A stretch of 64,000 nucleotides of DNA. It comes from Owenia fusiformis. Its lineage: Eukaryota; Annelida; Polychaeta; Sabellida; Oweniidae. The translations under genes and the position numbers were made by a program. The notes below the pieces were generated by a model. It searched no databases, was not told the origin of the DNA, and worked only from the letters and a program-made list of their open reading frames with translations. The stretch covers positions 25,717,564 through 25,781,563 of the forward strand of contig CAIIXF020000007.1 in the NCBI GenBank assembly GCA_903813345.2, in the 5' to 3' direction. Position 1 is the stretch's first letter; the number at the start of each line of letters is the position of its first letter. This document shows, one piece after another, positions 23,601 to 34,800 of the stretch.

Positions 23601-26600
23601 ATAATTCATCATATCATTTATGTAATATGTCTAACAATTCAGTTGCTATGGCAACATCACTTGATAATCAGGTTCTTACATTTCACTTTCTTTAATGAGT
23701 ATAAAGGTGGTCCAAAATAACACTTTTTCTAAAGGTATGTTCTCTAGGTAAAGAAGCTCTTTTAGAAGTAAATAGTCACTTGAATTTGTTAAAAATGTAT
23801 ATTTTTGAGTTGTAGAACCCCTCCCACAGCCCCAAAAATGTGATGATTGGTGAAAACTGGCAAAAAACTTCATTTTCCTAGGTTCAAATTAAAATGCATT
23901 GGGATGCAACACTTATTAGTATTCAAGGAACATCTACTGACTTTGTCTGATATAACAATATGAAGGTTTTAATTATTAGATTATGGGAAGTATTTTATTT
24001 GAAACATTTTAGAATCCTATCCCATAAAAATGTTGAAAAGAGGGTGTGGTCAATTTTACCATTTCGCAGCATTTAAAGTTAGAAATATATACAGACCAAG
24101 GCATTGAAACATCTTCAAATGTTAGGTATATAGGACACTATATTTTATATGTTAATCTTGTATTTAGTACAAGTCTGAAATCCAATGCAATCATACAGTG
24201 GAGACTAGCAAGGTTTGCATACAATCCAGACATTGGAATCCTTTACAACCCATTCAGCAGAATCATTTACAATTTAGAGCCAGGGTTTTGAAAACTAGCT
24301 AAAATGTTTATTATTGAAAACAACTAAAGATGGCTTCCCATTGGTCAACCAAACAGCAATATGCATTAAGTCTGACCAGATTTGCCATTGCTCACAGCTG
24401 CAAGTGTGACGTGTGAACAGTTGCTGCCAACATTTGGTTCTCAACATTCGTGGTTAGATCGTCAACTTGCCACTAACTCCAGAAACCACTTACTCAACAT
24501 ACAATATACCAAAGATGCCACCTCACACAAGGACACTCACTCACCCAAAGATGCCTCCTCACACGAGCACACTCACTCACCCAAAGATGCCACCTTACAT
24601 AAGCACGCTCACTCATTCAAAGATGCCACCTTACATAAGCACGCTCACTCATTCAAAGATGCCACCTTACACGAGCACTCATTCACCAAAAGATGCCACC
24701 TTACACAAGTACACTCACTCACTCACCCAAAGATGCCACCTCATACAAGCACACTCACTCACCCAAAGATGCCACCTTACACGAGCATACTCACTCATCC
24801 AAAGATGCCACCTCATACGAGCACACTCACTCGCCCAAAGATGCCACCTTACACAAGCACACTCACTCACCCAAAGATGCCACCTCACATGAGCACACTC
24901 ACTCATCCAAAGATGCCACCTTACACGAGCACATTTACTCACCCAAAGATGCCACCTTATATGAGCACACTCACTCATTCAAAGATGCCACCTTACACGA
25001 GCACACTCACTCACACTAGCTAGCTACTTTCCAACACCTGGCTCTGATGCTTCATGGTTTTATGATTCTACGTATATAGTCACATGATGAGAACTAAGAG
25101 CTTTTTGCTTGTTGTGAATGACCCAGCTGATCAGCCTGGCTGTAACTGCCTGTAAGGAGTCTTGAAAATTTGAAGACATCATCTTTAGTGATTGACATTA
25201 ATCTTTTTAGCTAGTTTTCAAACACCTGGCTCTGATGCCTCACAACTTAACAAGGACTCTACTATTTGTTCAGATGATGAGAACTACCTGTAAGTGTTTT
25301 ATATAACAGAAACTTTTGCCATGATTTGCACATTGACGGCCTAAATGACTGACCCAACACATCAGGATACAATTGTGCATGATGACCACCAACACCTGAC
25401 TAATGAGATGATATGCTTATATGTGTTGACTTTATACCAATGTCCAGATTAAGCCAACCTCTCTATTATATGGTTACACTTCATTAGATGTCATAATGAC
25501 ACATGTACTAAATATTAAACTCACATATAGAATTGTACTTGTGCAAGATAACAACCAGTCTGATTGCTCGGATGAGGAAAATTAATGCTTATAATATTTA
25601 TACATTATGCCAATGTCTAGACTATGCCAACCTCTATTGTAAGATTACATTAGATTTCATTATGATACATGTACTATATCTATATAAAATATACATACAG
25701 AATTGTACTCATTCATGATAACCATCAAAGTCTGATTGCTCAGATGAGAAAAACCAAAGGTTGTAATAATTAGGCATTATGCCAATCACTAAACTATGCC
25801 AACCTCTTTACTGTATGATAACATTAAATGTCATTATGATACATATACTAGATATAAAACTTACATATTATATAGAGCTATACTCATTCATGATAACCAT
25901 CATAGTCTCATTGCTCAGATGAGAAACTAATGGTTGTAATAATTAGACATTATGCCAATGTCTAGACTATGCAAACCTCTCTACGGTATGATAACATTAG
26001 ACTTCATTATGATACATGTACTACTAGATATATATCTTTTATTGACTCTTTAGATGTCATATCATGACATATTAGTCACTAAGGTAGAGCAGTTCTTCCC
26101 ATTGTCGAATTGAAGAACTGGTATCTTTATCCTGGCTAGAACCATAGACAATTCTAGCCAGCGCCAGCCTTTTATCGAGTTAGCAGCACTCTAGTAATCG
26201 CCGGTATAGGTCAGCAGTCATAGGTCAAAGACAAATCACAAGAGGTTGATATAAAACTTAAATATAAAAGAAGTTCATTCTCCTATATACTAGATTATGG
26301 TAATGAATGAATTACAATGAATATGTTTGAAATGCATTCATCTTTTGTCGAATGAATGCTGCTAAATTATAAAATTGACCACAACCATATTTTAACATTT
26401 TATGAGCTAGTGTTCTAAATTATAAATACTTTCGAGTGTCAAATAATTAAAATCTTCATATTGTAATATCAAGCAAAGTCAGTAGATGTTTTTTGGATAC
26501 TAATTGATGTTGAATCCCAATGCATTACTAATTTGAACCTAGGAATTGAATGTTTTTTGCCTGTTTTCCCAAAATTGTCAAACTTTGGGGGCTTTGGTAA

Positions 26601-28782
26601 GGGAGTAAGATAAAGTTGTAGAATTTTATTTGACTATTTACTTCAGAAGAAACATGGTTTCATCTTTAAGGTACATAATGTTCCAAAAGTGTTATTTTGG
26701 ACCACTTTTATCCTCATTAAAGAAAGTGAAATGTAAGAACCTGATTATCAAGTGATGTTGCCATAGCAACTTAAATGTTAGACATATTACACAAATGATA
26801 TGATGAATTATTTTATCTTCACTTTTAATCATATTATGTGCTTCAGATAGTTTAAGAATCAAGAATATGAAGACAATAATATGAAACCACACAAAATAAT
26901 GCATTTTTAAGGTAAGAAATAGTGTTCCATTACTGTTGCTATAGCAACGGATATATATTTTTTCTTACTTTTTGTCATACGAATCAAACATCATACCAAG
27001 AATACTTCCTGAAAATTTCAAGTCAATATCATTATTAGTGTCTGAGATATAAAGGCGTCTTATAGTACCCCCTGTAGATTTTATTAGGGGGGTATGAGAA
27101 ATGCTCTGTAGAGAGTTGCCCAAGGGTGCCGCTCCGGCATTCCGTGGTTTTGAGGTCCCAACCCTATATTCATGCTGAAAAGTTAAAAAAACATTGTAAT
27201 CCGAAGAAAACGATTGATCCTCAAAATACCCCATATTTCTTCCAGACTAACAGGTGGATTTGCTGAAGTGAGAATTTCCCATGTTAAAAATAAGAGAATT
27301 TTGAAGAGGCCATACATCAGTGGATGAGATTATACAAAATGTGAAATATACAAATTTTAAGGGATATGTATCTAGACTATATTGGAAATTATGGGCTTTC
27401 AGACGACCATAATTAGGAAATGGTGATCGAAAATCGACCTGTCATTTATTTTTGTCCCCAACTGTAAGAACTTAGTTTGGTGTGATAGGGGGGTTAGAGT
27501 TAGATGATAATGTATATTGTACAGATAACACTGCGTTTGAAGTTTATTTGAAATAGACTAATTTTTATATTTTAACTTTGGTTTTCTGTCATCCTATATA
27601 TCGCCACCCACAGCCTTAGCCCCAGACATTACACAATCATGTTTTGATCAAATATCAACCTCGTTTAAATCCATTATCACATTTCCCTATCCAAACAATG
27701 TGTTCCAGTTCATGTACAACGTTATAACGTATATGAACATAATAGCAATGTACCAATACATATAGTGTCATGCAAATAAGTTTGTCAGTCCACTTGCAGG
27801 GGCGGATCTGGGAACCAACAAGTGGGGGGGGGCCAAACTTGTGGTCTGAGAAAAAAAATTTTGGGCCCCAAAAACCCAAAAGTGGGCCCAAATTTTGAAA
27901 TTTTGAGGCCCATTTTCTTCAAAATTTGGCCTAAAATTTAAAAACAAGGCCTTAGAAGGCCAATTTAAGACCTAAAAGGCCTACTTTTTGGGGCCTTAGA
28001 GCCTTTTTTGGCTCAAAATTTTTTTTGGGCACAATTTTTTTTTCTGGGCCCACCCAAGGGGGGGGGGGGGGGCCCGGGCCCCTGGGCCCCCCCCCCCAGA
28101 TCCGCCAGTGACTTGTTTGCAAAACCGTTAGCAACCGAGACACTGCTAAACTCATTCGACAAGATTCTGGCCTAATTTCTTTCACAAACCGGTGTGAAAG
28201 AAATTATTGTTGTGATTTTGTTGAAAATCATTGTGATTAGGGCACCAGATAAATCAATAGAGAGAAGGACCAAAATTTGATAGGACCACCTACTCTTTTA
28301 CACCTGCATAAAATGTGGACGTCGTGTATGGATTTTTTTTAGATTTCACTTTAAAAGAGCACTGCAATTGGCAAGTTTGTGTATTAGTATCAGCCAAGAT
28401 ATTCCAAAGACCTTCAGTTAAGGTTTGATGTCCTGTTGCAGAACCATTATTTTCAATACTTAAAAACAATGCAATACAGGCATTCCTGGCTTTATTTTTA
28501 CAAAAGCCAAATTCCTTAGAGGGTTAGGCTAAATTACGTTAAAACGGAGTTAAATAGAGGTCCTTAAGTGAGCAAAAAATCCAATTTATGTTTTTTTTAG
28601 CTCACATGAGTGAGCTATTGTCATCACCCACTTGTCTGTCCGTCCGTCCGTCCGTCCTATGCGCAGTCTCAAGTCTGTGGACCCTGAAGAAAGATAAGTA
28701 ACATCGCAATCAAATCAAGACAATGAAAGAAGAAAATGAATGAAGAAACCAATGCAGCAACAACAAATGACGTCCGGACGTC

Positions 28783-28814
<32 letters not shown>

Positions 28815-31800
28815 AATACATCGGTAGCTAATTCGAAATCCCCCACGACAATTGGAACGATTTCACTTTCAAAATATACCCGATCAGTTTCAGAGCTGTG
28901 TTTAGAACGGTAGATTGCAATTTCACGTTGGTGGCAACGGGAATCAATATACTTATGTCTTTTGAATACTGTGCTGGCAATTTTGATTTCGGTGCATAGT
29001 ATAATGCTTTCTGAAGAAAGTGATGTATGTCATACATGTTTTAGCTTCAAAGATCTTACGGAACGAGCATGTTTAGAATATGTATCATAGAAAACCAGCT
29101 GTATAACTATCAATGGCATAGTACACGATGATGTGTAGTTTAGGTAACGGATTAAGTGAACATTGTGCGACGATTGTTTTATGCCTGGGTCACATTTGCT
29201 CCGATCCATCGGCTGGCGCCCGGCCGATTGAGTGTTTTGTTCAATATTTTTAGTTTTGAACAAAATACTCAATCGGACGGGAATATAGTTCATTATCTAA
29301 TCGATTGACTGCATCTGACAATTAAGCTAATAATCTCCAGGCACCAAAAGATGGATACTGGCACGTTAATTTTTATTTATATCCAAAGAACATGTGTACG
29401 TTTTATAGATTTTATTACATAAAATATAAGATATTACAATTTAACCTTTTTGGCATGGGGAGACGGCTATCTATCGATCAGAGCTTGCGTAATTGTATAC
29501 CAAAGAAACGATTACGTAATCATGAGATAATGTTACGTAATGACAGCGCAAAATCATGATTATGCAACCTTATATAATCATTAATCTTTGGGATAAGAGA
29601 GAGACCACAGAGGACCGAGTGCTGAGATAGATAGCCGCCTCCGAAATCCGGGCCACCCGATACCCCCTATTAAGGGGGCGAAGGGGTGGGGGCGGGTAAG
29701 CGTCCGACTTCCTCAAGATGCAAAGCTAAAACTGTGTAAACCAAACTACTACAGAACAGTTGGTATAGCATTAAGATAAGTTATTGTCCCGGCCTAATTG
29801 GATCTGTCAACAGACTTTTAATTGGGCTGGTAGGACAGACACCGTTCTCTGTGATATAAACCAGATTTAACAAATACTTGTTAAATCACAAATTGATTGT
29901 TTTATCTAAAATCTGACTTCTACTTCCTGAATTACTTGTTTCAAATGGCATCGTCTAATGTGCTCGTAGTCTCATATAATGAAGATAGTATTACCTAAGT
30001 TTCCCGATAACTGTTATATGAACAAGCTTGTCTGATCACACGTTTTGAGCTCTAAAACCCCAAAATTGGCCCGAATTTTGAAAATGTTAGGCCCATTTTC
30101 TTCATAATTTAGCCTAAAATAGTAAATATAAGGCCTTAAAAGGCCCATTCATGGTCAAATAGGCCCACATATTGGAGCCCTAAGACATTTTTCTCGGCCC
30201 ACCCAAAGTGGGAGGGGGCAGAATAAAGCCCCTAGGCCCCGCAGATCCGGCAGTGATGCAGATACAATTTGACAATATTGAAAACATTTATCTTAATTGC
30301 TTTGTTTTTTGCAGGAAATGATTCGGCAAGAGAACATTTCATGTTGGGGCTAAAACTCCTCTCTTGTTTCTGGTATGATTTTGCGGAGAAGGAATTCCTG
30401 ATAGCGCAGAAAATTGACCCTGAGATGTGCTTAGCGTATGTCGGAGAGGCATTGACGAAACGCATGTTCTTGTGGAACTCCGACGATATCGACGCTGCAA
30501 ATGTCATACTTGCGAATATGACGTCAGCATGTTCTGTCGAAAGTTTATCTCAGAGAGAGCAAGATTACGTTACGGCTGTACAATCATTGTTTAACATCAC
30601 CAAGAAAAACGATGGTATGGCTAGGACAACGTCGTTCGGTGATCAAATGCAGGAAATACACGAGGAATACAGGGACGCACAAGCAGGGTCTTTAAGAGTT
30701 CTTGCTTGGATAGAAACAGCTGGATCTAATGAAACTAAATTGCAGAAAAGCAGGGAGTACATCGATGAGATTTTTGAGGCCAACCCGAACCATCCTTCAG
30801 TGATCCACTATGCATTACACGCATACGATTTCTCTACACCCGGAGTAGCCATCCGCGGATTACCTTATGCAGAGAAGTATGGCGACGTCGTTTCGTATGC
30901 ATCTCACGGGAATCACATGCCAGCTCACATCTATATACGTCTTGGTATGTGGAAGGAATCCGTCTTCACAGAAAAGATAGCATTGGACGCAGGTGATGAT
31001 TTCACGGATAAGTATGAAAACTCAAGTCTGTTATACGACAAGTGGAATCGTTACCATTCTTTGGAATATCTACAATATTACCTCTTACAGGTAAGAATGG
31101 CTTGTTTTGTTCAATGTCACTGTTACGTATTTCTCTAGATTATTTGTGGATGGTCTGTGTTTTACAATGTCACTGTTACGTATTTCTCTCGATAACTAGT
31201 TATTTGGGGATGGTCTGTCTTGTACAATGTCACTGTTACGTATTTCTCTCGATTAATTGAGGATGGTTTGTCTTGTTCATGCCACGGTTACGTATTTTCC
31301 TCGATTATTTGGGAATGGTCTATCTTGTTCAATGTCACTGCTACGTATTTCTCTCGATTGTTTGGGGATGGTCTGTCTTGTTCATGCTAATGTTACGTAT
31401 TTTCCTCGATTATTTGGGAATAGTCTATCTTGTTCAATGTCACTGCTACGTATTTCACTCGATTATTTGAGGATGGTCTGTCTTGTTCATACCACTGTTA
31501 CGTATTGTCCTCGATTATTTGAGTATGGTCTATCTTGTTCAATGTCCCTGCTACGCATTTCACTCAATTATTTGAGGATGGTCTGTCTTGTTCATGGCAC
31601 TGTTACGTATTTTCCTCGATTATTTGAGTATGGTCTATCTTGTTCAATGTCCCTGCTACGCATTTCACTCAATTATTTGAGGATGGTCTGTCTTGTTCAT
31701 GCCACTGTTACGTATTTTCCTCGATTATTTGAGTATGGTCCGTCTTGTTCAATGTCACTGCTACGTATTTCACTCGATTATTTGAGGATGGTCTGTCTCG

Positions 31801-34800
31801 TTCATGCTACTGTTACGTATTTTCCTCGATTATTTGAGTATGGTCCGTCTTGTTCAATGTCACTGCTACGTATTTCACTCGATTATTTGAGGATGGTCTG
31901 TCTTGTTCATGCCACTGTTACGTATTTTCCTCGATTATTTGAGTATGGTCCGTCTTGTTCAATTTCACTGCTACGTATTTCTCTCGATTATGGTGTGTGA
32001 TTGAAATGCTTGGTTGTGTTTGATTATTTGAAATACTTTGCTATGAACTATGAATACGTTAGAAACGTTCACGTTTGATTAGCAATTGATTGATAGAGGC
32101 AGGGAGTGGATCTTGGTTTTAAATCTGATCTCAAGTTACTATTTCAAAGTATATCAATGAGATCGAGAAATAATGGCTCAACATTTTTCTTGTTTCAAAA
32201 ATGAAAGTTCGTAAAATTGACTTATTCATTTGATTCCTTCGTGATTCACACGTAGCAATACTTACGCATGCGCATTCGTCGTTTTCTGGACAAGGGCAGC
32301 CGTGCTTTGTCGGAAAACTAAGCATGACTGATAATGAAAATATTACTTTTTGTAAATATTATCATGATTGTGATTTACTTGATAAGTGCTTATGCCAACA
32401 TATATCTACAAAAGTTAAGAATAATACGGATTTTACGTACATGTTCAACATTAGACATTTTAGTTGATATTGATAGCAGCTGTCTCTGTTATCACAATGC
32501 TTTTTGATGACTACGTGCCTGTCATTTTCTTTCAGCAAGGTCGGTTCAACGAAGCGAAGGTTTTAATGGAACGCATGCGCAGAGTCATAAGCCAGGCTGA
32601 GGTCCAGGGGGATGCACTCTTTTGGCAACATTGGTACCGAATGGCTGCTCGACAGTATTTAGAAACAAGGAATTTCAATGTAGGAAAGCTATCTTATCGA
32701 TTGGTTATTGTTTTGATTTTTCGATAAGTCTCTCGTATGCGTTCAGTATTGAAAAACCGAGCAACTACATGTAGGTACAAAGAACTCTACTCCAGAATAC
32801 GCGTATTGTTAACTTTAATTTAATTTATTTGACTCATAAAAAACTACACTTAAAGAGTGATCAAAGGTTACACTTAAAGAAGAATTAATTTATGCCGGCG
32901 TAAAAGGGTAGGAGGTCCTATCAAATTATGGTCCTACTCCCCATTGATCTATATTGTGACCTAAATACAGTTCTTTCCCTCATTATCTTATACGCAACCA
33001 GGGCCAGTAAGGGCCGTTAAGAAAGGGGACCATAATCCCCAGGGGACCATCATTTCTTTGACACTGGTGTAAAAAAAATATGGTCCCCTGGGGATTATGG
33101 TCCCCTTTCCTTACGGCCCTTATTGGCCCTGACTGTGTATAAAGAGTAAGGAAAATAATTGTAATTAGGCCACCATATAAATCAATAGAGAGTAGGACCA
33201 AAATTTGATAGGACCACCTACCCTTTTACACCGACATCGAGTGTGCAAATTTGTTATAGATTATTCTTAAAATTCCCAATAGATGTATCGTTTCAGTTAC
33301 CAAATACGCACGCAATTGACCTGGAAACTCCGAACTGGAAACCCCTTGATGCAACTGAATTTTGGTCACCCCATTCTGAAGTCGGCTTCCATCTTGCAAG
33401 AGGCCTCCAAGCCATCCAAACCAAGTCCTCCGACAGTGGAACCATGATAGAAGGAATATTTGATCGCATCCGTCAAATCAAATTTGAAATGGCTCCGCAA
33501 GATTGGCCATATTTGAAAAAGACTGTCGTGTTTTTGACAATGCAGTTGAATTCAACGTATGAAGCAAGGTAAGGCTACGATGTATATTACATGTATTACT
33601 GCACGCGATTTACTTGTTGGACAATGGATCGAACATGGGTAAACATAATTTTTTTTTTTTTTTTTTTATATTTATTTATTTATTCATTTATATAATATAA
33701 CAGTACAATATAGTCCTGCGGCTGGGCTTAAAGCATTATTAGCCACATCTAGAATACTTATATAAAGGGGTAAAAAATAAAAATTGTAAGCCTAAATGGT
33801 AAAAGGCTTAAACTGCCTGGGGTCTTTCGAAACACTGTCTGATAAACAGAGCACTGGATGCAAGTATTTCATGGTTCTTACTAAGAGAAAGAGATGGGTG
33901 ACCAAAGAGAAATAAGTCAAGTTTATCTTGTCTATTTTTGCATAAATGCCTGTAGTTCGGAAGTAAATCAAAAAGCTTCTGTTCAAAGCTTATGTAGAAT
34001 GGTTGTCGAATAGGACAAGAAAATATTACATGTTTTGTTGTTTCACTTTTGTCACCACATATACATTCAGGTGAGTTTACATTGACAAAGTTATGGGCAT
34101 GAAGGTGAGCATTAAATATGAGGTCAACTCTTATTCTATTCAAATATATCTCGTCAGCCCTATTAATGCCCAACTCTGATGCCAATATAATATCATTATT
34201 TAAGAACAATTGACTAATATTATTCTTAAAAGTCTTGATTGTATCACAGTTTCTAATCTTGGAGCTCAAACCGTTGAACTCAGTCATACACAAGAAGGTG
34301 GGAGATCTAGAGCGTATTCTTGAGCGACGTAGTGGAACTTGAAAAGGTATTACATTACGAATATCTCTGATATTTGGTTTTTTGTATTTGTCAAAAATTG
34401 TTGAAACATAATGAGGTACATTTCCACATTTCACTTTGAACATAAATGTAAGTCTATGTATCTTTCTACGAATCTCCAAGGTTGGCCAATTCAATACATG
34501 GAACAGTTTAGTAGACGAGGTTCCAGCAATTGTACCTGCACATATTGTTGCAGCTTTATAATAAAGCCTATCTAGACTCTTCAGAGTTGTTAGGTTTGCA
34601 CATCCGTACAAAATATCATATAAATCAAAATGAGGCAGAATATAAGAGTTGAACATAAGCTTCAGATGTTTACCACCCAATTTTCTTGATATACTTTTCA
34701 AGTGGTTTAGCAACTTATCAATTTTATTAGCTGATTCGATAATATGTGGTTCAAAGGTAAGCTGGCTATCAAAAACTAAACCAAGATGCTTGTGGTTATT

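Larger units (their letters stand above)
23138..27464. mobile_element. 4.3-kb TA-flanked foldback element nested in the TTA element
   Basis: The termini are CAGTTCGGGACATAAATAAA and the inverse of CAGTTGGGGACAAAAATAAA, each flanked by TA (23136-23137 and 27465-27466). Inside, two arms of about 900 bp (roughly 23183-24080 and 26340-27215) are reverse complements, including GGAATGCCGGAGTGGCACCC and its partner and TTGCTATAGCAACAG and its partner. The 2.3-kb centre holds two tandem arrays. No transposase is encoded. The TA target suggests a Tc1/mariner-like mobiliser. A 236-bp relative lies at 60224-60459. Confidence 0.75.
22358..27493. mobile_element. Second copy of the TTA-flanked element, inverted and interrupted
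   Basis: The left end is CCCTACTATCACACTAAACT and the right end is the inverse of CCCCCCTATCACACCAAACT, with TTA at 22355-22357 and 27494-27496. Its sequence is the reverse complement of the copy at 21403-22210, so together they form an inverted pair of ~0.8-kb arms 147 bp apart. At 23136-27466 it is interrupted by a 4.3-kb insertion. Removing the insertion and one TA leaves about 807 bp, the same length as copy 1. Confidence 0.75.

Noticed and set aside
24382-25023. A 213-aa His/Thr/Pro repeat protein
   Set aside because: Several frames on both strands are open because the 36-bp unit lacks stops. It lies in the centre of a non-coding foldback element.
27952-28185. A Gly/Pro-rich ORF
   Set aside because: It comes from the poly-G/poly-C end of a TIR element.
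28637-28813. CRISPR-like or regulatory tetranucleotide array
   Set aside because: These are simple GTCC/GTCT microsatellites without spacers, and this is a eukaryotic genome.
31257-32000. A 247-aa ORF of 35-residue repeats as a gene
   Set aside because: It is produced by the 105-bp minisatellite period and lies in intron 2 of the TPR gene. It has no start context or domain and its frame conflicts with the exon frame.
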